Source: JBBTCX01 sp964494205 (GTDB lineage: Bacteria; Planctomycetota; Phycisphaerae; UBA1845). Taken from it: a stretch of DNA of 21,457 nucleotides. The notes beneath the pieces are model-generated. The model worked only from the letters and a program-made list of their open reading frames with translations, had not been told where the DNA came from and did not search any database. Each line of letters opens with the position of its first letter. Position 1 is the stretch's first letter. The stretch spans positions 1-21,457 of the forward strand of contig CAZBRD010000034.1 of assembly GCA_964494205.1 (NCBI GenBank), given 5' to 3'. Below are positions 1 through 6,332 of this stretch, piece after piece. Both the position numbers and the translations under genes were made by a program.

Positions 1-187
1 TGAAGAACCAGACAAGTATTGAAAAGCACGGGCCCGCGAGACGCGACCTTAATTCAATTGATCTCAGGTTTCGCCCCGAAACCGATGTCTTGGTGGCTTC
101 GGGAGGTGAGGCGTCGGACTGTGTTCGACCGCTCAGCAATTGGATTTTGCGTTCGTGAAACGTCTTCGCCTCGAAGCTGAAACGAAA

Positions 188-568
188 TCATTTTTTCTTC
201 GTGTCGCGGAAGATCGGTGAATCGGCGAGCGTGAAAATGATTAGCTCCTCGCCTGTGACGGTGCTGATGTCGTGGTGCAGACTCACAACTTTCACGTCAG
301 TGACTTTCTGAACCATCGCTACCATGAGAGGCTTCGCCGTCTCAATCAACTGTGTCCTCACTTGTTTGAGCAGGTCTCGCCCTTTGTCGGAAGAAAGTGA
401 TTGAACCAAATGCTGCTCAGCCGCAGTCAGAACACCTTGAAGTCGGACGACCAACAGATCATTTATCAGGTAAGCACGTATGTCTTTCGGGCCGCGACCC
501 ATGTACTCCTGCTCGAAGCGGGTCATTGCTTCGCAAACAGCGGCTTCGATTTCACCTTGTGTTTTCAT
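188..568 (-). CDS. DUF2294 domain protein (paralog 1)
   Basis: This gene encodes a 126-residue cytoplasmic protein of the DUF2294 family, whose biochemical role is not established. The start is placed at the ATG at 568 because the peptide from there (MKTQGEIEAAV...) matches the family N-terminus; the frame stays open to 655, but the extra 29 residues look unlike the family. Visible family features are the opening helix with FEQEYMGRGP, the strand around YLINDLLVVRLQG, the TAAEQHLV helix and the C-terminal strand near ELIIFTL. No signal peptide or membrane segment is seen. No strong Shine-Dalgarno precedes the chosen ATG. A second, divergent paralog lies at 4992-5438 next to csrA. The gene points away from the RNA element at 725-886. 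Confidence 0.75.
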   Translation of the reverse strand: MKTQGEIEAAVCEAMTRFEQEYMGRGPKDIRAYLINDLLVVRLQGVLTAAEQHLVQSLSSDKGRDLLKQVRTQLIETAKPLMVAMVQKVTDVKVVSLHHDISTVTGEELIIFTLADSPIFRDTKKK

Positions 569-696
569 GGATGGTCCGAGTGGCTTCGACTCTCGACTGG
601 ACGCCGGTGCATCACAACGCGACGAACGACTCAAGAGAGGGCAATTGGATTTCATTCGCCGTCAAATAGGATATCCGAGATAACAGAGCAAGTCTA

Positions 697-724
697 TTGC
701 TATTCCTCCGGGTCTCGTTATAGT
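697..724 (+). promoter_or_regulatory. Candidate sigma-70-type promoter for RNA element 1
   Basis: TTGCTA at 697-702 and TATAGT at 719-724 are separated by 16 bases. The position fits a transcript starting near 731 and ending at the strong terminator at 836-886, about 155 bases long with no convincing reading frame. The promoter is inferred from hexamers only. Confidence 0.35.
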
Positions 725-886
725 CATGAACAGCTAACAAAGCTGGCATAAAGTGAGTTCGCCGGCTTTCGTAAGTGAATCGTTGGAAGACTAACTTAGG
801 GGCAGCCCGACTTTGTCGGTAGGCTCATTGTGGGTAAGCCGACGCGATCGAATACCGAAGGGTGTTCCATCGCGTCGGCTTTTTTT
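725..886 (+). ncRNA. Structured RNA element 1, twin of 1677-1847
   Basis: This stretch has no credible protein and ends in a strong intrinsic terminator. It starts with a small hairpin (CAGC ... GCTG around 731-745), then has a hairpin built on CCGAC/GTCGG around 807-820, then GTAAGCCGACG leading into the terminator stem. The same order of parts (CAGC-AAAG-TG hairpin, CCGA/TCGG hairpin, GTAAGCCGACG, long stem, T run) recurs at 1677-1847 with different bases in the upper stem. It could be a small RNA or a leader/attenuator. I could not match it to a riboswitch family. Confidence 0.4.
836..886 (+). terminator. Strong Rho-independent terminator (element 1)
   Basis: A 13-bp perfect stem (836-848 with 869-881) is extended by 7 further pairs (850-856 with 861-867, including one T-G pair) after a single C/C mismatch, closed by a GAAG loop, and followed by a run of T to 886. 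The lower stem AAGCCGACG is identical to that of the terminator at 1796-1847. Confidence 0.8.
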
Positions 887-1098
887 CGCACGCCCGCTTT
901 CGAGTCGTCTGCATGGGGTCGACGAGTGATGACTATTTTCGCCAAGAGATTCGCTCAAATATTTGCAGTGGCATCCTTGTTGCGAAATTTGAATCCTTTT
1001 GGCTCCGGGGGCGCGGAGGGGAACTGCGGGAGGGCGGTTTCCCTCCCTTTTCCCCTTTGCTTGGGGACGACCCGGAAATCAGTGAGAACGGCAAGATC
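887..1098. other. Gene-free stretch with one GC-rich hairpin
   Basis: No credible gene is seen here. The only structure is GGGAGGG at 1028-1034 facing CCCTCCC at 1041-1047 with a TTTT tract after it, which could be a weak terminator on the plus strand. The surrounding bases are rich in G and C runs. The open frames across it have no family resemblance. Confidence 0.4.
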
Positions 1099-1257
1099 AT
1101 GGCTACATCTGCACGAACTCTAACTCGACAGACTGAAGTCTAGGAGAGGCGCTATCGTCGACTCATTGAAAGCGCTCATGACGGAATCCTCGTCCTTGAC
1201 GACGGCAACGCCAAGTGCGTTGATAGAAATCCATTCATGATGGAGTTGCTGGGGTAA
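1099..1257 (+). pseudogene. PAS-domain sensor remnant
   Basis: Reading from the ATG at 1099, the frame gives 14 residues (MATSARTLTRQTEV), a TAG at 1141-1143, then ERRYRRLIESAHDGILVLDD and, after a short stretch, CVDRNPFMMELLG before a TAA at 1255-1257. The post-stop part is the start of a PAS domain as found in sensory histidine kinases: RYRRLIE..HDGILVLD followed by the D.NP motif and MELLG. The rest of the PAS domain and any kinase core are absent. Two in-frame stops and the missing remainder mark it as a dead fragment, unless the TAG is read through. It lies 42 bases upstream of the shortened YciE-like gene. Confidence 0.7.
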
Positions 1258-1299
1258 CAACGCAGTAGCGTTGACAAAAAGAGAAGGGGTTATCGAACC

Positions 1300-1683
1300 A
1301 TGAATGTTGAATCGAAAGGCACGTACATTCAGGAACTTGACGCGTTCTACGACGCAGTGGACCGTTTGCAAAAGGAGCTGCCGAAGATGGCAGAACAGGC
1401 CCGTCATGCAAACTTGTCGCAAGAGTTTGAACAAAGTTTGGGCCGCATGAACGAATTGGTATCCCAGATCGAACGAGTTTTCTCGATGATCAACATGCTT
1501 TCTGCGACAGGTCAGAATTCTCAGCTCATTCCCGTGCTTACTGAGTCTAATACGGCCGCCGCAAGAATGGTTCTGGGAGATAAGATCATGAAATGGGTCG
1601 CTGAAAAGAGAGTTGAGTGCCTGGGCAGTAACAAAATGATTAATTTTGCGCCCGACCCCGGTTTGCGCTGTACAATAGAGTAG
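1300..1683 (+). CDS. Shortened YciE/YciF-like (DUF892) protein
   Basis: This frame encodes 127 residues and has a good ribosome site, GAGAAGGGG at 1281-1289. Residues 9-68 align with the first helical pair of the full-length DUF892 protein at 3061-3654: YIQELDAFYDAV.RLQKELPKMA against FVHELNDLYDAEHQLLNALPRMA, then ERVFSMI against ERAFSMI. After that the similarity stops, and the last 60 residues, ending DPGLRCTIE, resemble nothing I recognise. The acidic residue of the DAE motif, expected to be a metal ligand in the family, is V here. The protein lacks the second helical pair, so ferroxidase-type function is unlikely. It may be a decaying paralog or a small protein with a new role. Confidence 0.5.
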   Translation: MNVESKGTYIQELDAFYDAVDRLQKELPKMAEQARHANLSQEFEQSLGRMNELVSQIERVFSMINMLSATGQNSQLIPVLTESNTAAARMVLGDKIMKWVAEKRVECLGSNKMINFAPDPGLRCTIE

Positions 1684-1847
1684 AGAGTTATCGAGCTTCG
1701 CCAGCAAAGTTGCGATTTCGATAATGAGGAAATCAGATTCATCGGATGACTTAACGAATAGCAACCCGAACTAATCGGGGGGCTTGTTGCAGAGTAAGCC
1801 GACGTGGATGGACACTCCTTGGTGTTCATCCACGTCGGCTTTTTTTT
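1677..1847 (+). ncRNA. Structured RNA element 2, twin of 725-886
   Basis: A possible promoter overlaps the end of the upstream frame: TGTACAAT with its -10 at 1671-1676 and a weak TTGCGC 19 bases before it. The stretch that follows starts with a hairpin formed by TTATCGA and TCGATAA around the motif CAGCAAAGTTG, then has GCAAC-CCGA-loop-TCGG...GTTGC near 1761-1790, then GTAAGCCGACG and the terminator. This order of parts matches element 1. No protein frame is credible. The role is unknown: small RNA or attenuator. Confidence 0.4.
1796..1847 (+). terminator. Strong Rho-independent terminator (element 2)
   Basis: A 20-bp stem pairs 1796-1815 with 1822-1842, with one G-T pair and a six-base loop, followed by T through 1847. 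The bottom nine bases AAGCCGACG match the terminator at 836-886, while the upper stem differs on both arms in a way that keeps pairing. Confidence 0.8.
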
Positions 1848-2136
1848 GCACTTTGAAGTGTTCGGCAGTTGCAACCACTAACGGGCCAGTCATTCAGACG
1901 AGTCAATTGGCGCTATGACGAATCAAAGGACGACACGGTTAATGCGGCACGCAAATCGAGATGCTCTGCACCAGTGCGAACTAACTTCTCACTGTCGACC
2001 ATCCTGACGTCGCAAGTAATTACTGTCGGGACATCTCCTTCACGTTGATAAACGCGGAGGAGTTTTTCCGGCCAAGAAATACCCATCTACAACTTAGTAG
2101 GCCGGGTTCGAGTAACCACTTTTGGGAGATGAATCA
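1848..2136. other. Intergenic stretch without a recognisable gene
   Basis: No coding frame with family resemblance is visible. This is the presumed promoter and leader region of the PRC-barrel gene. A TTGATA at 2045-2050 is the only -35-like hexamer, and no matching -10 lies at normal spacing, so the promoter may use an alternative sigma factor. Confidence 0.4.
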
Positions 2137-2985
2137 ATGTTAAAGGTTAGATGCATCAACGCACTGTTCATGTTTGCATTCATTGGAATGATGGGATTTG
2201 CCGTGCAAGTCACTTCCGCCGAAGACAAGTCCCCGGCGCGACCGCCGTTTCGAATTCAAAAGGCATCGGACCTGATCGGCAAGCCGGTGGTAAATCCAAA
2301 CGCCGAACGATTGGGAGAAGTGCAGGACCTGGCAATTGACGGCGAACGCGGGCGAATTGCTTACGCCGTGCTTTCCTTCGGCGGGTTCCTGGGTATGGGA
2401 GAAAAGTGGTTCGCCGTTCCGACAGGAGCGATGACGCTTCCAGAGGAGTGCAAGCATTTCGTTCTCGCTGTGGAAAAAGACCGTTTGAAAAACGCGACAG
2501 GCTTTGAAAAGGACCATTGGCCCAAGATGGAAGACACAACTTGGGGCATGGGTATCCATGAGTTTTACGGGCAGAAACCCTACTGGATGAGTGAGGGCGA
2601 GGGCTCCACGCCCACGAATCTGGTCATTCAGAAGGCCAGCGAAATCATCGGCCGCACGGTGCAAAACGATCGTGGCGAGAAGCTTGGTGAGATCAAGGAT
2701 TTGGTGATCGACCCGGATCGCAACCGCATTGCCTATGTAGTACTGACGTTCGGAGGGTTTCTCGGTATGGGCGACAAACTGTTTGCCATTCCAGCCGGCG
2801 TGTTGCAAATGCCCGGCACAGGCGGCTACGCCGTGCTGACCGTTGACAAGGACCATCTGAAGACTGCGACAGGTTTCGATAAAGGCAATTGGCCGAATCT
2901 GGCGGATCCGACGATCGCCACAAAAACCTATGAGTTTTATGGCCAGCGGCCGTACTGGATAGAAGATGCGCGCGGCGGAAAATAG
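2137..2985 (+). CDS. Exported tandem PRC-barrel protein
   Basis: The protein has 282 residues. The ATG at 2137 is chosen because GGGAGA at 2124-2129 sits at the right distance. Residues 1-28 form a signal peptide with a hydrophobic core (ALFMFAFIGMMGFAV) and a cleavage site after TSA. Two PRC-barrel domains follow, about residues 38-118 and 162-243. Both show the family pattern of IQKAS(D/E)(L/I)IG, LGE(V/I)(Q/K)DL, RIAY.VL(S/T)FGGFLGMG.K and A(V/I)P. Each is followed by a similar linker ending FYGQ(K/R)PYW, so the gene arose by internal duplication. PRC-barrels usually act in the cytoplasm (RimM, photosynthetic reaction centre H subunit, stress proteins); an exported pair suggests an envelope role. 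It precedes the DUF892 gene by 75 bases and may be co-transcribed with it. Confidence 0.85.
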   Translation: MLKVRCINALFMFAFIGMMGFAVQVTSAEDKSPARPPFRIQKASDLIGKPVVNPNAERLGEVQDLAIDGERGRIAYAVLSFGGFLGMGEKWFAVPTGAMTLPEECKHFVLAVEKDRLKNATGFEKDHWPKMEDTTWGMGIHEFYGQKPYWMSEGEGSTPTNLVIQKASEIIGRTVQNDRGEKLGEIKDLVIDPDRNRIAYVVLTFGGFLGMGDKLFAIPAGVLQMPGTGGYAVLTVDKDHLKTATGFDKGNWPNLADPTIATKTYEFYGQRPYWIEDARGGK

Positions 2986-3060
2986 CTGACAAGGAATTCA
3001 TCTCCGCAGGCAGACCATCACAAAGTCGGCGATTGCTTGAGAGTGAAAGGAGTCAGTTCA

Positions 3061-3654
3061 ATGAATCTTGATTCGTTAAGAATGCTGTTTGTCCATGAAT
3101 TGAATGATCTCTACGACGCAGAGCACCAGTTACTCAACGCGCTGCCAAGGATGGCCAAGGCGGCGTCGTTCCTGGACCTGCGCATGGATTTTGAAAGGCA
3201 TCTCGGTCAGACGCGGGAGCACGTACGGCGACTCGAACGCGCTTTTTCCATGATCGAGGAGAAGCCCAAGCGAATCACGTGCAAGGGCATGAAGGGCCTT
3301 ATCGAAGAAGGTGAGGAGATGATGCACGCGGACGGTGCCCCTGCGATCAAGGACGCCGGGTTGATTTCGACAGCGCAACGAATGGAGCATTACGAAATGG
3401 CTCGTTACGGCTGCGCACGCACATATGCCGAAACGCTGGGCCTGGCGGGTGCCGTCGAAATGCTCCAGCAAACACTCGACGAGGAACGCTCGACGGATGA
3501 ATGCCTGACCGAGCTGGCCGAACGACTCATTCATGGGGAGCTTGTCCACGTACAGCATTCCGAACAGTGGGTGTCGGGCCTTGGGGAACAAGTGGAGGAA
3601 GAGGGTTTGGAGTTCAGGGCTGACATCGTGCGAGCGATCCAAAATGCGGGTTAG
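3061..3654 (+). CDS. YciE/YciF ferroxidase-family protein (DUF892)
   Basis: The protein has 198 residues, the usual length of the family. The ATG at 3061 follows AAGGAG at 3046-3051. The four-helix, ferritin-like architecture is visible: HELNDLYDAEHQLLNALPRMAKAA in helix 1, FERHLGQTREHVRRLERAFSMI in helix 2, CKGMKGLIEEGEEMM in the linking segment, AQRMEHYEMARYGCARTYAETLG in helix 3 and LLQ-type TLDEE..TDECLTELAERL in helix 4. Glu and His residues in DAEHQL, EHYE and DEER.TDE are the expected di-metal ligands. Family members are induced by osmotic or general stress in enterobacteria; a ferroxidase-like activity is inferred from fold. It sits between the PRC-barrel gene and the gene at 3678, with only 23 bases to the latter, so the three may form a stress operon. 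Confidence 0.9.
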   Translation: MNLDSLRMLFVHELNDLYDAEHQLLNALPRMAKAASFLDLRMDFERHLGQTREHVRRLERAFSMIEEKPKRITCKGMKGLIEEGEEMMHADGAPAIKDAGLISTAQRMEHYEMARYGCARTYAETLGLAGAVEMLQQTLDEERSTDECLTELAERLIHGELVHVQHSEQWVSGLGEQVEEEGLEFRADIVRAIQNAG

Positions 3655-3677
3655 CAAACTAAAAAGGAATTTGAAGA

Positions 3678-4223
3678 ATGGAAACTAAAACAACTGCAAT
3701 TGAATCATCGTCCCTCGCAAGAGATGACAATCATCGAGATTCGACCAAAGTCAAACCGAGCGCCGCGCCGCTCGCCGGCGAAAGTATGTCATCGGCTGGT
3801 GGTTCCCAAAGCGAAGCGATCGGAGGCCCCGTTGGATTTGCCTTCGGAGTTGGCGCGGACATTTCCGTTGGAGAGGCCAAAGGCGCCATGGCTGCTGAAA
3901 CGTGTGTCTCCAGTAAGAATGCAGCCACAGCGGTTAATCCCGTGTCTGAGCATGAGTTTTGGCGCAAGGAGCTAGTGAGGCGACCCTACTTCACGCACGG
4001 CACTTCCTACGATCATTACGGTCCTGCCTTTCAGTTGGGATGGGAAAGCTACGCAAATCACAAAGGCAAGACTTTCGAAGATATCGAACCACAGCTGGGC
4101 CGCGACTGGGAACTTATGCGAGGCAAGTCGATGTTGAGCTGGAACAATGCAAAAAAGGCCACGCTCGACGCCTGGCAGCGCACGGAAAAAGCGTCTCGCG
4201 GCGGTCCTTGTAGTTCCGCCTGA
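3678..4223 (+). CDS. Conserved stress-type domain protein, unknown function
   Basis: The protein has 181 residues and follows the DUF892 gene by 23 bases, with AAGGA at 3664-3668 before the ATG. Residues 1-90 are low in complexity, rich in S, A and G, and probably disordered. Residues about 92-172 form a conserved unit: WRKEL..RPYF....SYDHYGPAFQLGWES, then a short link, FEDIEPQL..DWELMRGKS.LSW..AK.ATLDAW. I recognise this pattern from uncharacterised bacterial proteins often found beside CsbD-like, PRC-barrel and YciE-type stress genes; it has no assigned activity. No signal peptide or membrane segment is seen. Transcription may end in the repeat just downstream (4241-4344). Confidence 0.7.
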   Translation: METKTTAIESSSLARDDNHRDSTKVKPSAAPLAGESMSSAGGSQSEAIGGPVGFAFGVGADISVGEAKGAMAAETCVSSKNAATAVNPVSEHEFWRKELVRRPYFTHGTSYDHYGPAFQLGWESYANHKGKTFEDIEPQLGRDWELMRGKSMLSWNNAKKATLDAWQRTEKASRGGPCSSA

Positions 4224-4240
4224 CTGGTTGCACATGGTAT

Positions 4241-4344
4241 TTAGGAGTCCATTGAAAAAGTGTGCGACTGGTTTTCGACCCGTCTTCAGCCCAGTTGAAA
4301 CTCGGCCCCACATAGGTCAATTTTGTTTTTCAACGGACTGTTAG
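4241..4344. mobile_element. MITE-like element, about 100 bp
   Basis: AGTCCATTGAAAAA near the left end (4246-4259) and TTTTTCAACGGACT at the right (4326-4339) form an inverted repeat with one mismatch. The interior has a weaker internal inverted repeat (CGACTGG ... CCCAGTTG) and no reading frame. The right end, read on the minus strand as CTAACAGTCCGTTGAAAAA, matches 18 of 19 bases at 21405-21423 near the window end. Size, terminal repeats and a second copy of the end fit a non-autonomous transposable element. It lies 17 bases after the stop of the upstream gene. Confidence 0.55.
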
Positions 4345-4609
4345 GAAGATCACGTGATGGATGGTCTGGATCATATTGGTTCTCATTCACGAATTACTAA
4401 TGGTCTTTCTCTTCCTAAACTTCAAAGGCGCGGGGAGCGAAAAGGTTGATTTCCTCCCCGCGCTCCACCTCCCGTCTTTTCGCTGGCGGCAAGGACGAAA
4501 AGGGAACATGGCCTGGAAAACGTAGAAGCAGCGAACACATTGCATGATGGAACAACTAAATGGATATATCGATAAGCACACATACTCACGTTGCTTGAAA
4601 GGATTTTTT
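4345..4609. other. Intergenic stretch with GC hairpin and possible promoter
   Basis: GCGCGGGGAG at 4428-4437 pairs perfectly with CTCCCCGCGC at 4454-4463 around a 16-base loop; no T run follows, so it is not a standard terminator. A possible promoter for the next gene is TTGCAT at 4540-4545 with TGGATATAT at 4561-4569. No gene is visible. Confidence 0.4.
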
Positions 4610-4759
4610 ATGCTCGAAACAATTGTGGTGATACTGATTCTAATGTGGCTTCTGGGAATGGTGTCCTCCTACACAATGGGTGGAGTAATTCACCTATTAT
4701 TGGTAGTTGCGTTGGTCGTGGTGGTGCTTCGCGTCATAAAAGGGCGCCGAGTACTGTGA
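4610..4759 (+). CDS. Lmo0937-family small membrane protein
   Basis: The protein has 49 residues. The ATG at 4610 follows GAAAGGA at 4597-4603, and from here the sequence matches the Lmo0937 family end to end: MLETIVVILILMWLLG, then VSSYTMGG.IH, then LLLVVALVVVVLR and the basic tail IKGRRVL. Two hydrophobic helices with a short SSYTMGG turn indicate an inner-membrane hairpin. The function of the family is unknown; members occur in stress-related gene neighbourhoods in many phyla, which fits the genes around it. An upstream ATG at 4544 is in frame but adds residues the family lacks. Confidence 0.85.
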   Translation: MLETIVVILILMWLLGMVSSYTMGGVIHLLLVVALVVVVLRVIKGRRVL

Positions 4760-4991
4760 CGCCGATTCGAAAGCCTTCCACTTTGTTCCGTGATGGAATA
4801 AGAACTGATTGCACTCTGCCAGAATGTTTGCGGATCCTACCGATTCAAGATTCGAAGTCGTCGGAAACTTGATGAAGGTCCACTTAATCACGGCCCGAAG
4901 TTCGCCAATGAATGAGTATACGTAGTCCAGCATCTTTATCAGGGGCGCTCGCGTCAGGGTTGTTTTGGCTCTGACTAAGGAAGTACGAAAA
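4760..4991. other. Intergenic stretch before the DUF2294-csrA pair
   Basis: No credible gene is visible in these 232 bases. The stretch should contain the promoter of the long co-oriented run that starts at 4992, but I see no convincing pair of -35 and -10 hexamers. Confidence 0.3.
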
Positions 4992-5438
4992 ATGGGAACG
5001 TCCGATTCGAACATGGCACAACAGATCGCGCATGCGGCTTGCGCTTTTGAAAAGCAAAGAACTGGGAACGTGCCCAAATCGGTGACCGTGGTTCTTAGCG
5101 AAAACACCCTTGTGATCACCCTGCACGGCGCGTTGTCACAAGCCGAACAGGCTTTGGCCAAGAGTCCGGAAGGCGCAGCCAAAGTACAGGAGTTTCACCG
5201 ACAGTTATTCGCCAATGCATCCGACTCACTGCGCCAAGAAATCAAGAGAATCACCGGTGTCGAAGTGAGAGAGGCGACGGCAGAAGTTGAGCCGGCAACT
5301 GGTACCGTCGTAGGAGTCTTCACGACCGGCACTACGGTACAGGTGTACACGCTCGCCCATCCCTTGCCAACGGAGTCTTGGAGCGGCAGCGGGCAAGAAG
5401 ATCAGACAGCGACGAATACAGAGGTTCTACCGTGCTAG
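4992..5438 (+). CDS. DUF2294 domain protein (paralog 2)
   Basis: The protein has 148 residues. The ATG at 4992 is preceded by AAGGA at 4977-4981, whereas the in-frame start at 4965 has no site. It resembles the DUF2294 protein at 188-568: a first helix with the AFEKQRTGNVPKSV segment, a strand with LVITLHGALS, AEQAL, then the long helix of RQLFANASDSLRQEIKRITGVEV and a final strand near VQVYTL. The biochemical role of the family is unknown. Its last 7 bases overlap the csrA start codon region (5432-5438), so the two genes are very likely translated together. The C-terminal 20 residues (SWSGSGQEDQ...) look disordered. Confidence 0.7.
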   Translation: MGTSDSNMAQQIAHAACAFEKQRTGNVPKSVTVVLSENTLVITLHGALSQAEQALAKSPEGAAKVQEFHRQLFANASDSLRQEIKRITGVEVREATAEVEPATGTVVGVFTTGTTVQVYTLAHPLPTESWSGSGQEDQTATNTEVLPC

Positions 5439-5680
5439 TGTTGTCAAGGAGAAGCGATCAATCTGTCATGATTGGCGGTTCCCGCGAGTTTAAGCATATC
5501 GTCAAAGTAACGGTGCTCGAAATTAAGAGTGGGCAAGTAAAATTGGGATTTGAGGCAAACGAGCGCGTCCCCATTCATCGCTGGGAAGTATGGGAACGAA
5601 TCGGCCATGAAGTCAAATCCAAACGAACGACAAAGGTTGTTGCAGCGCCTCTCTTTGGAACTGCGCCGCTGGGCGAATGA
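5432..5680 (+). CDS. csrA: Carbon storage regulator CsrA
   Basis: CsrA is a dimeric RNA-binding protein that binds GGA motifs in mRNA leaders and represses or stabilises translation. The start is the GTG at 5432, which gives the canonical N-terminus (V/M)LVLSRR; AGAGG lies just upstream. The 82-residue product has the family strands: LVLSRRSDQSVMIG, VKVTVLEIKSGQVKLGFEA and VPIHRWEVWERI. Leu4, Arg6 and Arg50 (matching Arg44 of E. coli CsrA) are all present. Compared with E. coli, about six residues (around SREFKH) are inserted between strands 1 and 2, as I recall for planctomycete CsrA proteins. The tail after residue 60 is basic and variable. It overlaps the DUF2294 gene and stands first before the glycan genes. 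Confidence 0.95.
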   Translation: MLVLSRRSDQSVMIGGSREFKHIVKVTVLEIKSGQVKLGFEANERVPIHRWEVWERIGHEVKSKRTTKVVAAPLFGTAPLGE

Positions 5681-5746
5681 TGTTGGTGGATCAATCCGGC
5701 TTTTGTGAAATTGGTATTCCCGATGCGACTCAACGAAAGCTATTCA

Positions 5747-6034
5747 ATGATTGGAAGACTAAGACAGTCGTTACCAGCCGGAACACCAGTCATTGTCAAG
5801 GAAGAATCAAAGACAGGGACGGGAACATTCATGATATCAGAAGTTGTCGGAACTGTTCTTGAATGGCGATCCCATCCTACCGGATCATGGTATGCCACAA
5901 ATGGTAATTCGAGGGTGCCGAATCGAGACGGCAAGCTGCAGCTTTGTCGATTACTCTTGAAAAAAGTCGACGGGGAAATTTCGGAAATCGTCATCGATGA
6001 TCTGACAAGTATTGCGAAGTTGGAAACGAAATAG
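5747..6034 (+). CDS. Conserved hypothetical protein
   Basis: The protein has 95 residues from the ATG at 5747, which has a weak GAAAG site and gives an N-terminus with LRQSLPAGTPVIV. In-frame alternatives are the GTG at 5705 and ATG at 5723, which have no ribosome site. The sequence has a small beta-rich look: TPVIVKEE, VVGTVLEW....TGSWYA, LCRLLLKKVDGEISEIVIDD, TSIAKLE. I recall similar uncharacterised proteins in planctomycetes with a GTVLEW...TGSW motif followed by L.LRK.DGE(I/L), but no function. No membrane segment or signal peptide. It lies 66 bases after csrA in the same direction. Confidence 0.6.
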   Translation: MIGRLRQSLPAGTPVIVKEESKTGTGTFMISEVVGTVLEWRSHPTGSWYATNGNSRVPNRDGKLQLCRLLLKKVDGEISEIVIDDLTSIAKLETK

Positions 6035-6084
6035 GCAGTGCGGCGCAACAAGAACAAACAACTTAGGATCGAGGAGTCTTGTAT

Positions 6085-6273
6085 ATGAATAAGTTGAACA
6101 CCATTCGTTCCTATTGGCACAGGTTTTGCGAGTTTGGAGCTCCGCTTCGAGCGGATGTAGGCCGCCTCGTGACACGCGTTCGGAAGTTCATTGGCCTTGG
6201 CCGGCCAGAGCGAGTGCCGGCTCGCATACCACCTAAGTCCGGAGCCTCCCAAGCCCCTTCAGAACGAGAGTGA
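6085..6273 (+). CDS. Small basic protein of unknown function
   Basis: This 62-residue frame has a strong ribosome site, GAGGAG at 6071-6076, eight bases before the ATG at 6085. The product is rich in Arg and Lys (HRFCEFGAPLRADVGRLVTRVRKFIGLGR), followed by a proline- and serine-rich tail. Nothing in it is recognisable as a known domain. Two GGA triplets in the ribosome site region (6066-6068 and 6073-6075) would suit CsrA binding, but that is speculation. Its stop overlaps a possible GTG frame of the next gene. Confidence 0.45.
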   Translation: MNKLNTIRSYWHRFCEFGAPLRADVGRLVTRVRKFIGLGRPERVPARIPPKSGASQAPSERE

Positions 6274-6332
6274 ATTGGACTTACACGATAACCGAACGCC
6301 GCGCTGGGCTTATCCCGCCGAAAGGAACCTCC

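Noticed and set aside
3..160. Open plus-strand frame of 52 codons at the window start
   Set aside because: It could be the tail of a gene cut by the edge, but it has no family resemblance and no visible start, so it is not annotated.
830..1123. Plus-strand frame of 97 codons
   Set aside because: It runs through the terminator stem and GC-rich spacer, has no ribosome site and no recognisable residues.
1120..1764. Minus-strand frame of 214 codons
   Set aside because: It is antisense to the YciE-like gene and the RNA element, with no known motif; a mirror frame.
725..1847. Known riboswitch (c-di-GMP, fluoride, guanidine types)
   Set aside because: I compared remembered consensus parts and found no convincing match, and the nearby gene content does not support any of them.
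2140..2856. Long minus-strand frame opposite the PRC-barrel gene
   Set aside because: The plus-strand protein has clear domains and a signal peptide; the mirror frame has none.
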